A stretch of 64,000 nt of DNA from Persicaria tinctoria (taxonomy: Eukaryota > Streptophyta > Magnoliopsida > Caryophyllales > Polygonaceae): contig JBANSL010000004.1 of the NCBI GenBank assembly GCA_037127255.1, positions 496,001 to 560,000 of the forward strand, read 5' to 3'. Positions 24,640 through 35,809 of this stretch are shown in pieces. Each line of letters starts with the position of its first letter. Positions within the stretch are counted from its first letter, which is position 1. Below the pieces are notes generated by a model that was not told where the DNA came from, searched no databases, and saw only the letters and a list, made by a program, of their open reading frames with translations. The position numbers and the translations under genes are program-made.

Positions 24640-25420
24640 TTTCTAAAATCTAGATCCAATATCTCACTACCGTATCCCTTTATTCTTTTCCTCTCTCAGT
24701 GCTCTCACTACCGTCTCAGTGTTCTCGTCGTTCTACCTCCCTCAATACCGCCTCTCTGCAATCTTCAATCTTCAATCTTCCTTCCACTGTTCTTTCTCTC
24801 TCACTTGTTCTCCACATCTCTCTTGCCCTCGATTTGGATCACTCCCTCGACCCTGCGTGCTATCATGGAGATGGAGAACAAAGGGGAAGGTCGAGACTCG
24901 TTCCCGTCCATCAGTCGCCGTCAACTCTCCACCAGACCGTCTGCTTCTCAGATCTGGCACCACCGTTGACAAGGGGAAGGTCGAGCCTCGTTCTCGTCCA
25001 CTAGTCGCCGCCATTTTCTCGTGCATCAGTCTCCGGCAACACGGTAACTATCATCTCATCCTCCATTCAGATCTGAGAACCCGCCCCCCACTTCTCTATC
25101 TCCCCTCATCTGAGAAGCTGCCCCCATTGTAACCCATCTTCTCTATCTCCATTCAGATCTGTTCATTCTGGTTGTAGTGGGGCTTCATTTGATTTGGTTC
25201 ACTTGTATTCGGTTTTGATTTGGTGAGTTGCTTTTATTTTTTCATGATTTTTCTTTTGTATTTGTTCTTTATAGTTGTACTGGGTATTGATTGATGAGAT
25301 GTGTATTTGTTTTAATTTGCAGGTTCGGGCTCATCGGTTGGATTTGGCCTTAGGGATTGAAGATGAATGGAAGATTAATAAAAAGATGTGTATTAGGGTA
25401 GCACCGTGGTAGCTAGGTTT
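24640..25420 (+). other. Gene-leader-like segment inside C2
   Basis: Begins with a tttagggtttc motif and a CT-rich leader, then moderately GC-rich sequence with two imperfect copies of a unit (aaggggaaggtcgagactcg at 24888 and aaggggaaggtcgagcctcg at 24972, 84 bp apart). A gtgag donor-like site and a taatttgcag acceptor-like site (about 25312-25322) follow. Probably a captured promoter and first exon. The encoded frames match nothing I know. Confidence 0.35.
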
Positions 25421-26863
25421 TTTAACTCAATTTTGTACTTCATTAAGGTTCAATTAGTGTTGATGTGTATTTGAAAAATCACTTTGTAAAAAATATGATT
25501 TATTGTGTAATATATCACATTTTATTTATATATATATATGCATATTTTAATTTAATTATTATATACAATATATATATATATTTTTATATATGTATATTTT
25601 AATTATAAATTGTCAATCAAAATATTTATTATAAAAAATAGCCACTTCAATCGAAAAAAAAACCCAGACTTTATTTAATGATTCAGGAGACGAACATATT
25701 TCGTCGCTTATGCTAGTGGGCGGGCTTGGATGGGTTTGGAAAGCCCTTTGGGGTCTGACAACGTTTTCAGGTGACGAACCATTTTTCGGTCGCCTAAGAC
25801 TCATCAGGCGACGAGCATCTTTATTACCGTCGCCTGAATACTCCAGGGATGAAAGTCAACGGACGGTGGTTCAGGAGACAATTTGGGTCCGTCGCCTGAG
25901 TTGTAAATTGGCATAGTGTTCGAAGGTATCCGTCTAATTGTGGCCGCCTTATATGACAAGGATTTGAATCTCTCTTAACTTAAAGCTTCACAAAGGAGCC
26001 TACAAATTGGAACTGCATAATTAGGCAACTAGTTAATAGTCATAGAGGACTGGATATCTGGAATTGTGTGTTACTGATTAGCGCACAATTCTCTTGTTTC
26101 AATTTTTTGCTATTTCTTATTTCTTGATGAAAAATGTTGGCATGAACTACAAGTCTACAATCCAATTTTTCAGGGATTGTGAGAAAAAATGCTTAATCTA
26201 GTTATGCTATTTTTGCTATATATGGATCACCCTGGTTTTGGCCTTTCTGATGGATTGCATGGATACATTCCATCCTTCGAGGACATAGTCGATAATCAAT
26301 CGAACAATACACAAAGATCAATGGCACATGCATCAAACATGACTGATTTCTCAAATTTGTGTATATGTCCTGAATGTCCATTGAGGTTTTAGATAATTGC
26401 TTCATTCCTCAAATGTTAGTTTTGTCATTACGAGCAACAAGAAGACCAGAGTTGAGAGGCTTACCCCGCTTTATAATCGGGCAGTGCATGGGGGGAGCAA
26501 TTGCCTTGAAAGTTCATATCAATTAAAGAACCACATGCTTGAGATGGGATGCATCTTGTAGCCCATGTGTAAATTAAGCTAATGCTTTTTGTTTAATGGT
26601 ACCCATTGTGCAAATTGTAAAATTTTGTTATTGTAGTGTTTGCGTTTTAAGAGTCTTAGAGTAGTAATCAAATCTAATTTAGGTTCAAGTCGCCTCTGAA
26701 GTCTAACCGTCAATTTGCTTCCAAGATTGCAGAGGAAGCGATGCCACCTGAAGTGCTGTTGAAGGCGCAAGATGCAAGATGGCAATCGTATCGATCAAGA
26801 TGACGCAATTAGCAGCATACTCTTAGAGGGCTTGCGAGGAGTATAGAAACTGGAATATATTAA

Positions 26864-26940
26864 CCATTCCGGAATGGCTCACCGGAAAGGACTTGTGGGT
26901 AGTACCCATAGGTTCCCGGTTCGAACCCCGGAATGGCCGC
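26864..26940 (+). repeat. tRNA-related SINE-like element
   Basis: An A-box-like tggctcaccgg (26875) and a B-box ggttcgaaccc (26918-26928) are spaced as in a tRNA-type RNA polymerase III promoter. CATTCCGG (26865-26872) can pair with CCGGAATG (26928-26935). The T-stem is imperfect and the anticodon arm unclear, so this is a tRNA-derived repeat rather than a tRNA gene. Confidence 0.5.
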
Positions 26941-28262
26941 TCTTTATTTACCAATTCAAGGAATATATTGAAGAATACTTTAATTAGTAGAAAATATTAA
27001 GAAAAATCAAAATTATATCAAGAAAATAAGTAATTTTTTATATGTATATATTAAAATAATTTTTTGTTTAAATATATTGAAGAATACGTTAAATTTGTTA
27101 TTTAATAAAACATTTTTAATAGAATAAAACTAAGAGAAACAAATACTATTGAAAAAAAATGAGGGTATATGGCTTTCAACTTATGAAATGCCCCTCCTTA
27201 CCAACTAGACTAAGCTGACTAAGTAATTCATTACTCTTTTTTATCCCTAAAATTAGTAAAAATTAGAAGAAGAAAACACTACTAGAAAATGCGCATATAC
27301 TCTCGAAACTAACCTAGAACATAGCCTCAATATTAGCCTTGAAATTATATTACCGCCGAAAATGCCCTCAAAGCCGACCTCAAGACACATTTTGAGGCGT
27401 AGAGGAGGGAGGTTAAATGTGACCTCGAATAATAACCTCGAAATAATGTTTTCGGGGGTAAGATAGCCTCCAAATAATTTCGAGGGCAATTTCGAGATCA
27501 TTAGTATCGAACTATTTCGTAACTAAATTCAGTGCTATTTAGCCTTCAAATTGTCTGCCAATGTAATTGGTAGGTATTTTCGAGGGTACAGATTTCGAGG
27601 CTAAAATAGTATCGATTCATAGCGTCAAAATAGTTGAAGGGCAACGGGTGATAGTACAATAACCTCCAATTTAGCCTCTAAAATATTTTTGGAGGCTAAC
27701 TTACTCTCGAAACAATAGTCTCGGGTTAATATTCGAGGCCACGTTTAACCTCCCTCTTCTACGCCTCGAAATGTGTCTTGAGGTTGACTTCGAGGGCACT
27801 TTCGACGGTAATATATTTTCGAGGGCACTCTATCAACTCATTTTATAGTCAATTTGAGGTTAAATTTAATATTTTGGTTGGCAAATTTCAGGTTAAGTTT
27901 AATAAACATTATAAAATTTGTTGCCGAATTTGAGGTTAAATTCATTAGCGTCTAATGCATTTTTATTTTTGAATTTATGCATGCATAAAACATAGATTTT
28001 ACTTTAAATAACACCAATAAATAAAGAAAACATTAAATGCTTAAAAAACCAATATTTCATAATTAAACCATGCACAAAATGCTAGTTCAACCATACCTAC
28101 AACCATAAACATGTCCTTGTGGCACAAAAGGTACTACCTCCAAGTTATAACCCAACTAATTAGATCAACCAATATATATTCCCACCCAACCATCTAAAAC
28201 AAAAGGTGCAAATCAAGTCCAAAATATTTGCACACCAATTAGTGTAATGGTTAGTTTTTACA

Positions 28263-30102
28263 CTATATATCCACCATACCCATACTACCTAAGAGAGAGT
28301 TTGCAAGACCGGATGAAGATGATGAAGCTTGACCTACTTGAAGGAGACGAATGATGGTGGATTGGAACTCTTGTTGGTTCTTTACAAGTTCAACAACGGT
28401 ACTTCGTAGCTCTTGTACCTCATCTCGAATGCCTTGATCTCGAGCTTGATGATGAACTTGAGAAGGGGTAGCACTTACCTTGCCCGTACGAATAAGGCCT
28501 TTACCCTCTTCTCCCAATCCATAAAGTCTTCCATTAGATGGTCCACCACATATTTCAGCCCAAATCTTTTTCTCCTTGTCTCTCTCTTGATGTTCACATT
28601 CACCATCTTCTGAAATGGGCTCGGCTTCTTTTTGAGTAGCAACAAGCTCTTCATATTTCTCCTAGATTTTCAACAAGCAATTAAATGAACAAAGCCAATA
28701 AAAACATGTCAAAAGTGCAACAACTTGAACTTTTCGGCAACAATTACAGCTGTAAAACAGCTTGTTTCAATTCAATTTGATTCAGCCAAAGTAGCAACCA
28801 ACAACTTGTTTAACAACACAAAGAAACAAGCTATTTACCAACATCAAACAAGCTGTTTTGCAACATTAAAAAAAATTATTTTCAGCAAGCAACAAGCTGT
28901 TTTGCAGCACAAAGCAACAAGTTATTTAATAGCACAAAGCAAAAAGTTGTTTATCAGCACAAAAGCACAAACCAAGCTGTTTATAGCATCCAAAAAAGCT
29001 ATTTTCAACGACTTCACTTTAACATCATCAACAAGCTATTTTTCAACAATAAAAACAAATGACAATGGGCAAATAGAAGGACACTAACCACAATGGCTTT
29101 AGGCTCAGATCCTATCCAAACCCCATCTTTTGAGTACAACCTTTGCACCATTTCAGAAATCCTTGGCCTCTTTCCTTCCTTAACCTCCTAAGAACCACAT
29201 ATATAAAACACGATGTTTAAAAACAAAATAAATAAAGCTCAATAAAAGAACTAACATTTAGCAAACACTTGAATTTGTATGTTTTCTATGTTTTTGTTTG
29301 GTTGATATAAGGCAAGGGTGTATGTTTTCAAAGTGAAAATCAACAAGTATATGTTTTTTAAGTACACATTTAGCAATTCAATCAAATTAAATGAAAGTAT
29401 ATATAATTTAAGTAAAAAAATCGGCAAACATAAACAAAACCACACAACTAGAAACCCTAAACATAAGTAAACTCAGTAGGAAGTTTATAGAGTTACAACT
29501 ACATCAATCCATTTTGTCAACTTTCGAGAACCCCGATGATAGACACCAGAATCAATTGCCTTTTGAGAAGCTTTGTTTCGCTTGTTAACAACAGCTTGGT
29601 GGATCATAGCCGGATCAGTTACTCTTTTCTTTTCAATTCTAGCCCATTGGTCTTTCGTAACGAAGTCGGGAACGGTCTTCCTCTTACGATGCCCCTTGAA
29701 GACAATGGCAATGCGATCTGCTGCTTGATCGAGGAATGCTTTTTGCATTTTCACATCAAGGACATCCCAATAAAAACGCTTCTACATTAACACAAAACAG
29801 TGAAAGAATTACTAATTAAGTTATTGTAATCACATTGAAGTAATGTGTTAACAATATAAAGCTTGTAGATAAAATATCACCTTAAACTCTTGAAACCATA
29901 CTTTTTTCACATCTCCAAGAACTTTACTCACGCTTGTCCAATCGCCCTTGCAGTAACCACGAACGATCTCAGTCATCCTTTTGTATGTCGGCTGATAGGG
30001 CTCAAAGCAACTGTACAATAAAGAATAATATGAAATTAAGAAGAAAAAAAGGTGGATGAAAATATTAAAAAATGTCCAATAAAATTTAAAGTACAAATTC
30101 AA
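28263..30102 (-). pseudogene. Transposase_24-like (plant Ptta/En/Spm) protein gene of C3
   Basis: Minus-strand exon pieces. About 30020-29890: TYKRMTEIVRGYCKGDWTSV, then a conserved VWFQEF. 29754-29485: MKMQKAFLDQAADR, then FKGHRKRKT and a TDPAMIHQAVVNKRNKASQK segment. About 29190-29087: KEGKRPRISEMVQRLYSKDG followed by a gttagtg donor. About 28660-28263: EKKIWAEICGGPSNGRLYG, GLGEEGKGLI and a C-terminal heptad-rich region (VQELRSTVVELVKNQQEFQ), ending with TAA-type context after GMVDI. This exon order and the coiled-coil tail are typical of the second gene of plant CACTA elements. Introns are AT-rich. I did not find a full intact open frame joining all pieces, so I treat it as probably degenerate, although a spliced functional form cannot be excluded. 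Confidence 0.7.
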
Positions 30103-30724
30103 AACATACTAAACATCAGGCCCGGAAATCCCCACATATTCCTTCTACTATTCGCCATCGGGAGGTAGATCATTTGATCCAATTGATCTAGCAGCCGGAG
30201 TATGAGCAGAGCCGTGATCATCCTCATTCATCGGAGTATTAGGCTGCGTGCCATTAGCGGTTGTGCTATTAGGTTACGTGCCATCCGTGGTTGTGCTATT
30301 AGGTTGCGTGTTTTGAGCTGATGTTGTATTAAGATGCTTGCTTCTAGCAAGTGTGGCATTAGGTTGTGTGCCAGCAGCCGTGGAAGTAGGGGCTAGGACA
30401 AGACGTCTAGGTGAGCCACTAGGATTTGTGGAAAACAAATTGCGTTGAAGAACAAGACGTCGTTGTCCTTTTTCACAAGGCGGCATAATGTTCCTAAAAA
30501 CAAGTAAGATTGAATTTGAATCATAACTTTAAATCAAGTTAGTGCAAAGTAGAACCTACTGTAAAAGGAAAACACCAGCTGCATTCATCCACTCATAAAT
30601 GGCAGAAATCTAATCACAACTAATAGATTATTGGCTCCTAATTAATTCTTATCATTCCTCTTTATGTTGATAATAACCTAGAATTTGAAATTATAGTAAA
30701 TGCATTACTAGAGCAAACCCATGT

Positions 30725-31934
30725 ATAAATACTGGCCACGATGAGTATTGTTGACCACTCATACCAAAAGGAGCAAATCCATCTGAACATATACCTAACC
30801 TGACATTTCGAACCTCTGATGCAAAATCTGAAAAAGTACTGTCAAAATGCTGCCAAGCCTCTGCGTCAGAAGGGTGACAAATGAACCCTTCTTCGGTTTC
30901 ATGCTCAGCATGCCAACGCATGTGTGGGGCGGTGTCCTCCATTGCATATAATCGTTGCAAACGTGAGATCAAGGGCAAATAGCGAAGCACCTTTCAAGGA
31001 ACGGACCTCCCTTTTGCGGTCATCTTCTGCTTGTACCTAGGACTATTACAAAACTTACAATGTGTGGCATTACTATCCTCCTTCCAAAATAACATGCATC
31101 CTTCGGCACACATGTGTATCTTCTTCATTGGCAAGCCCAAATCTGCAACCAACTTCCCACTCTCATAGTAGTTCGTAGGAAGATTATGGACACGTGGTAA
31201 GAGAATACCCACGTCATGCATAAGTCTATCATATCCTACATGTGGCAAGTTATAATCGGCCTTGAACGATAAAAAAATTACTGCAGACAATTGTGTAACA
31301 GCACATCCATAAAAAACAGGATCTTCTGCCGCCTTCAACACATCAAAAAACCTCTCAGATAAATACGAAGTGTTATCATCAATAAAAACAGAATTTGTTG
31401 TTTGATGTGGCATGTTCATTTCTTCTGTAAGCCCTATTGTGCTTTCCAACCCCTCTCTCTCTCGTTGTTTATATCAATAGAAGGATCGTCTGAAGTGCCA
31501 ACAGCTGAAGTACCAACATCAAACCACTGAGGAGGAACAAAACTAGGCCCAACTGCATCAAATACCATTCTGTGACAAGGATTAAAATTATCAAATAGAT
31601 CCATTCCTACTCCAAAGAAGTTCAACTCGTTCATGCTCGAACTAGATTGATCTTCGGTTGGAAGGGTTGGAATAAATGGTGGTTCTCCGTGAGAAATCCA
31701 CCGATAATAATTATCAACAAAACCTTTTTTATAAAGATGAAGACGTACCGTTTCAACATCTTTAAATTTTTTATTCGTACATTTTGCACAAGGACACATG
31801 ATCTTCTCATTGCCCATAAATTGGACTTGTGATTTTGCAAAATTGATGAATTCTTCAACTCCATCGAGAAATAATTCATTCCAACCACCTCCATGTGGCA
31901 AAGACCTCATGTACATCCACTCACGGTTACTCAT
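30725..31934 (-). pseudogene. TNPD-like CACTA transposase, N-terminal part, disrupted
   Basis: Starts at 31934 (MSNREWMYMRSLPHGGGWNE) with a Transposase-associated domain, including a CPCAKC zinc-binding-like motif. The frame shifts near 31440. The second part (31449-30997) contains GCAVTQLSAVIF and a CxxxCxxxW-type region ending CKFCNSPRYKQ. An in-frame TGA at 30996-30994 follows, after which the same frame continues KVLRYLPLISRLQRLY and the Transposase_21 block MRWHAEHE, CSDGFAPFG, SGQQYSSWPV. After this the homology ends abruptly at about 30740. The downstream catalytic half is missing. There are at least three independent lesions: a frameshift, a stop and a deletion. Confidence 0.88.
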
Positions 31935-32913
31935 CTACAAGAGGAACAAAAAAATTAGAGTGCGATAAGTACAACAGAACAAAATACCGGTAAATAGTTA
32001 AAAAAAAAAAGTTCTACATTTACCCAGGAACACACTCTTGTTCGCGCCCTCAAATCGATTATTGGAGGCTATATTTAGCATCAAATTTGCCTTCGAAACC
32101 ATAATATTGTTGCTACTGGGAAAGGGTTTATGCCCTAGTTTACCCTTGAAATTATGAACTCGACAACATATTCGATATTAATATTTACATAGTATGTGAC
32201 TCCATTTTCAACCTATCTCTCTAACGATTTCTAAATCATATAAATTTTCTTGCTTTTCCACCATTTAACTTGTATGAAAATAAGAAAATAAATGTCAAAA
32301 TGATTATATATACTTACCAGAAATGAAGATCAAATACCACTCTTGATCGAATTGAAGAAAACTTGCAAAGTGGAAAGTAGATAGAGAATTTGAGAATGGT
32401 TGAACGTTGTGGATTGGAGAAAGAACAATGGGAAGATAGAGATGAACCTCGTACAAATTGGTAAAGCAACATAGGTAGTTAAGGGCATTTAATGCATTAA
32501 ATACGGGTAGACAGATTTACCCTCGAACTTGCCCTCGAAGAAAATTCAATTTTTCGAGGTTATATACCTAGAAATATACCTTCCAATCCATAATTAGAGG
32601 TTATTTAGCTACGTTGTTAGCACCCAAAAAAATCGTAACTATTTAGGATCAAACATACCCTCAACATTAGCCTCGTAATATATATTAAGTTTTTACACCC
32701 TCAACCCTACCATCCAAAAAATATTTGATCCTATCTGCCCTCGAATATAACCTCCGGTTTACCCTCTAACAACTTCATTACTAATTTCACTTGGCCATAG
32801 CTACAAAAATGTGCCCTCGACTTTCATTTCGAGGGTATTGGCTACGATTGTACCCTCGAAATAATTGGTAGCCAAAACCTTCGAGGCTATACAACGTATT
32901 TCTAGCAGTGAAA

Positions 32914-33118
32914 ATCGCAAAAAAAAAAATAAAAAATTCACGGTTTTTTCTTTCAAATTAGGGGGAGGCTAATGCCACCTCGAGCCCCTCTAGATCTGCC
33001 AATGTGTATAGTAATAGAAGCCATATATGATTATGATGATGATAAATTGATATGTGTTTGAACTTTAAAGTTGTGTTATGAGTCGATCATGCACAAATTT
33101 GTTATTCAACTGTAACTC
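32914..33118. other. Spacer between C3 and the Tourist-like MITE
   Basis: AT-rich with an A-run; no gene seen. Confidence 0.5.
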
Positions 33119-33121
33119 TTA

Positions 33122-33473
33122 GAGCTCGTTTGGTTGTCAACCTAAAAACCCAGGAAGTAGAACTTCCCAGGAAGTAGGAGAAATTCCTGTGTTTGGTTGG
33201 TGTTTTTGAAATAAAAAAAACTCAGGAATTTAACTTTCCGGGAAGTTGAATTCCCCCAAAATGGAGGAAGTTCACTTACCTAGTCTCCCCTACGTAAGTT
33301 CAACTTCCCCCATTTTTAACTTGGAAATTTTCATTTCCTGCATTTAATCTCCTAGAATAAAAAATCAACCAAACATATTTTTAGAATTCCCGTCAATTGG
33401 ATTTCCCAGGAATTCAATTCCCATGAAGTAACTTTCCGGAAATTTTAATTCCCACATTGAACCAAACGAAACC
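33122..33473. mobile_element. Tourist-like (PIF/Harbinger) MITE, 352 bp
   Basis: TSD TTA (33119-33121 and 33474-33476). Terminal inverted repeats GAGCTCGTTTGGTT and, inverted at the right, GGTTTCGTTTGGTT. The interior has repeated caggaagt and ttcccaggaa motifs that can fold back. No coding region. Confidence 0.8.
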
Positions 33474-33701
33474 TTACTAATGCTACTGTACTCTTGCCAC
33501 CTGCAAATTTGGGATAAGGAGATGAATCACTGCCTCAAGAAAACATGCATTACTTAGGTTTATCCATATTCACAAATTGGTTCTGTTTGCCACTGATAAA
33601 AATAATGTTTCTTTAAACAACAACAACAATAATGATCAGTTAAACCTCGATTGGTGTGATGTCAAAGCCTACGCATCTAGAGATTATGTTATCCTTTTTT
33701 T

Positions 33702-33939
33702 CTCCCTCCATTTCAAAATAAGTGTCGTTTGTCTTTTTTCTGCACGTTTTTTGAGGAGGTAAAAACCCTATAAAATATTATTTTTTTAATTAATTTTTTT
33801 TAATAATTTCATAATCGGTATTCATAAATATAAACTTATAAAAACAAATTTATTAAAAAAAATAATATTTTATATAGTCTTTACCTACTTGAAATACGTG
33901 CAGAAAAATCAAACGACTTTTATTTTGGAATGGAGGGAG
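33702..33939. mobile_element. Stowaway-like MITE, 238 bp
   Basis: Ends CTCCCTCCATTTCAAAATAA and the inverse ttattttggaatggagggag. The interior keeps paired motifs (gtgtcgtttg and caaacgac; cacgttttttgagg and its inverse). The right flank is TA and the left flank TT, so the TA TSD is imperfect. It belongs to the same family as 48475-48709. Confidence 0.8.
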
Positions 33940-34423
33940 TATCATTTTATTTCTTCGTGTGTTGCTAGTGTAGGTGGAGTCTTGCCTGCCTTTGATGACT
34001 TGTCATGAGTCATTAGAAAACATCATCTCGACTTAGTCGGAGACTCTGTTTTGAATGTGATATACTGGGATTATATATTGTTGCGGTAGGCGTGATATCA
34101 AAGATAACGCGCGCATCCATTTCCCAATCAAGCCAAGAGAATGTTTTCAGCCGACCGATAGTTAACGTAGCTGAAAGATAAAATTAATACACAAGGAGAT
34201 AACCGAAAAGGCAATTTAAAAAAAAGGAAGATAATAGGAAATGGTCGAGCCCAGATAGAGGACAAGACTAAAATCGAGGATGCTCATGCATCAAATTAAC
34301 CATCCTAGCTAGGAGGGAGTATGTTGGTTTATTCAAATTTCATTGTTGTAGAGTTTGCAGCAAATCCCCCACAAATAAAGTAACAAGAAAATAGCAATAG
34401 CATCTGGCATCAAGCTAGGAGGA
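33940..34423. other. 3' flank of the cysteine desulfhydrase gene
   Basis: Intergenic; no gene or repeat identified. Probably contains the 3' UTR of the minus-strand gene next to it. Confidence 0.4.
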
Positions 34424-35809
34424 CTAGGAGTGAGTAAGCATAGAGCAAGTGAAGCCATCCCGAACAAGCTGGTTCACCGCATCCCTGAACCTGTGGTAAT
34501 CAGCATCTGTGTTGTAAACCTGATGAGAGATCCGAGCATAACCGGTAACACAACCGCCCTTGTCGTTGTCGTTGTCGTTGTCCTTGTCCTTGTCCTTTGG
34601 CAGAGGTGAGCGATAGTATATTGGAACCTCCACATCAAACCTCTCCCTCAGATGTGACCTCAGCTTCATTGTGTCCTCCTCGCTCTCAACTCCAAGGCAA
34701 GCAGGCAAGCCCACCATCATCATACTAGCGCACATCTCCGGCGCGCATCCCAGATGGGTTCCCCAGGCTTGTGCCAACATCTTCCCCTTTTCCACCACCG
34801 CGTCGTGATTTCTCTGAATGATCCCCTCCATCCCGCCCTCAAACCTGCTGACGAACTCCAGCACCTCCGGAACAACCAGCTGGGAGCTGTAATCCCTGGT
34901 CCCCACCCACGCACTCTCCACCGGCAACCCTTTCCCGTACTCGCTCGACACCACCGGATGATGGATATCCTCGGCCAATTCGTGGCCGTTCCGAACGTAC
35001 AGCAAGGCAACTGAGGGCGGGCAGAACATCCACTTGTGGAGGTTGCTGGCGTAGAAATCGGCCCCAATTTCCTTCATATCAACCCCGCGGGTGCACCCAA
35101 TCCCATGGGCGGCGTCGATGAACACTTTGTCAACCCCTTCCTCCCTGCAGATCCGGACCAATTCCTTGACAGGGATAACCACGCTAGGCATCGATGTGAT
35201 GTGATCAATGACCGCAAACCTAACCCTGCGATTCTCGGATTTGGCTTGGAGGAGCGAATTCCGGAACTCGGCAATGATCTCTTCGTTGGAGTGGACAGGG
35301 AAGGGGAGGGGGACTTCGATGACGTGGCCGCCGGCGCGGGAGAGGTAAGCGCGGACGGACTTCTTGACGGAGCCGTAGGCGTAGTGGAGCATGATGGCAG
35401 CGTCGCCTGGGGGGAAGCGGCGGGAGATGTGCTGGAGGACGATGGCGGTGGCGGTGGTGGCGTTGTCGACGAGGGAGATCTCGTGGAGGTGGGAGGCGTT
35501 GATGAGGGGGAGGAGGAGGCGGCGGGAGGAGTCGATGGAGGGGCGGAGGAAGCGGGAGTAGAAGAGGTCGGGCTGGCGGAGGAAGCGGAGCTGCCAACGA
35601 CGCTGGGAGGAGAGGACGGAGGAGGGGCAGCAGCCGAAGCTGCCGTTGTTGATGCGGGCGACGGAGGGGTCGTGGTGGGAGAACTCGCGGAGGAGGTCGG
35701 CGCCTGTGGATGTGGGGGTGGAGAGCCTGGGCTTCTTGAGGGAGGGGAGGTCGGCGTTGTAATCATAATCATCGTCAGAAGTGATTAGCGTGCAATCGTC
35801 GGAGGCCAT
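34424..35809 (-). CDS. LCD: L-cysteine desulfhydrase (PLP-dependent, aminotransferase class V fold), 461 aa
   Basis: An uninterrupted single-exon frame from ATG at 35809 to TGA after SMLTHS. It matches plant L-cysteine desulfhydrase (LCD), which breaks cysteine into H2S, pyruvate and ammonia. Visible features: an N-terminal segment with an acidic patch and KKPR (a possible nuclear-type basic cluster, residues 25-28); the opening LLREFSHHDPSVARINNGSF (39-58); DNATTAT cofactor-site region (115-121); FIDAAHGIG with D232 positioned for the PLP ring nitrogen; and SNLHKW with K259 as the Schiff-base lysine. Residues 406-417 are a K/D/N run (KDKDKD, NDNDNDK) encoded by a gtcctt/gtcgtt microsatellite, which probably varies in length between alleles. 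The length fits the family. GC content is much higher than the flanks, and this produces long antisense shadow frames. H2S signalling is the known role; expression here is unknown. Confidence 0.92.
   Translation of the reverse strand: MASDDCTLITSDDDYDYNADLPSLKKPRLSTPTSTGADLLREFSHHDPSVARINNGSFGCCPSSVLSSQRRWQLRFLRQPDLFYSRFLRPSIDSSRRLLLPLINASHLHEISLVDNATTATAIVLQHISRRFPPGDAAIMLHYAYGSVKKSVRAYLSRAGGHVIEVPLPFPVHSNEEIIAEFRNSLLQAKSENRRVRFAVIDHITSMPSVVIPVKELVRICREEGVDKVFIDAAHGIGCTRGVDMKEIGADFYASNLHKWMFCPPSVALLYVRNGHELAEDIHHPVVSSEYGKGLPVESAWVGTRDYSSQLVVPEVLEFVSRFEGGMEGIIQRNHDAVVEKGKMLAQAWGTHLGCAPEMCASMMMVGLPACLGVESEEDTMKLRSHLRERFDVEVPIYYRSPLPKDKDKDNDNDNDKGGCVTGYARISHQVYNTDADYHRFRDAVNQLVRDGFTCSMLTHS

Larger units (their letters stand above)
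13885..25918. mobile_element. CACTA element C2, 12,034 bp, non-autonomous composite
   Basis: Left end CACTATGCCAGATTGCACC and right end, read inward on the minus strand, CACTATGCCAATTTACAAC. Both are followed by CTCAGGCGAC. The 3-bp TSD ttc is perfect (13882-13884 and 25919-25921). Subterminal regions (13910-14410 and 25680-25910) contain many ttcaggcgacgaac and ccgtcgcctgaa motifs. No transposase is present. The interior consists of GATTGA-rich repeats, a solo LTR, a probable MULE with a 3-kb tandem array, and a gene-leader-like segment at 24640-25370. Inserted in an exon of the lipase pseudogene. Confidence 0.93.
13785..26575 (+). pseudogene. Monoacylglycerol lipase / caffeoylshikimate esterase-like pseudogene, split by C2
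   Basis: An alpha/beta-hydrolase of the plant MAGL/CSE type. Exon A (13785-13884, after a ctcag acceptor) reads RGLEIFCKSWLLEDGS, then a -1 shift into MICFCHG, a stop in place of Tyr, then GNTCTFF. C2 is inserted exactly in this FFFEG motif, and the exon resumes at 25922-25925 before a GTATCC donor. Intron 25926-26173 ends in ttttcag. Exon B (from 26174) reads GIVRK, then, after a frameshift, DHPGFGLSDGLHGYIPSFED. Exon C (about 26439-26575) has RPELRGLPRFIIGQ then CMGGAIALKVH: the nucleophile Ser of GQSMGG is Cys here. It is followed by stops and a degraded WDG..LVAPMC region. The C-terminal half with the catalytic Asp and His is absent. Substitutions outside the C2 junction show that it is dead with or without the transposon. 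Confidence 0.85.
27277..32910 (-). mobile_element. CACTA element C3, 5,634 bp, with decayed transposase genes
   Basis: Left end CACTACTAGAAAATGCG and right end, inverted, CACTGCTAGAAATACG, with 3-bp TSD aaa on both sides (in an A-run). Subterminal regions (27290-27850 and 32480-32900) are rich in cctcgaaa and tttcgaggg motifs. The genes run on the minus strand: a TNPD-like (Transposase_21) gene first, then a Transposase_24-like gene. The left side also contains a long inverted repeat (27362-27445 against 27715-27800). The C-terminal half of the transposase is missing, so it cannot be autonomous. Confidence 0.92.

Noticed and set aside
26864..26940. Functional tRNA gene
   Set aside because: A and B boxes are present, but the T-stem and anticodon arm do not pair properly; treated as SINE-like.
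35036..35788. 250- and 232-codon frames overlapping the cysteine desulfhydrase gene
   Set aside because: Shadows of the GC-rich coding exon; low-complexity G/V/E-rich or P/S-rich composition and no homology, while the 461-codon frame has clear PLP-enzyme motifs.
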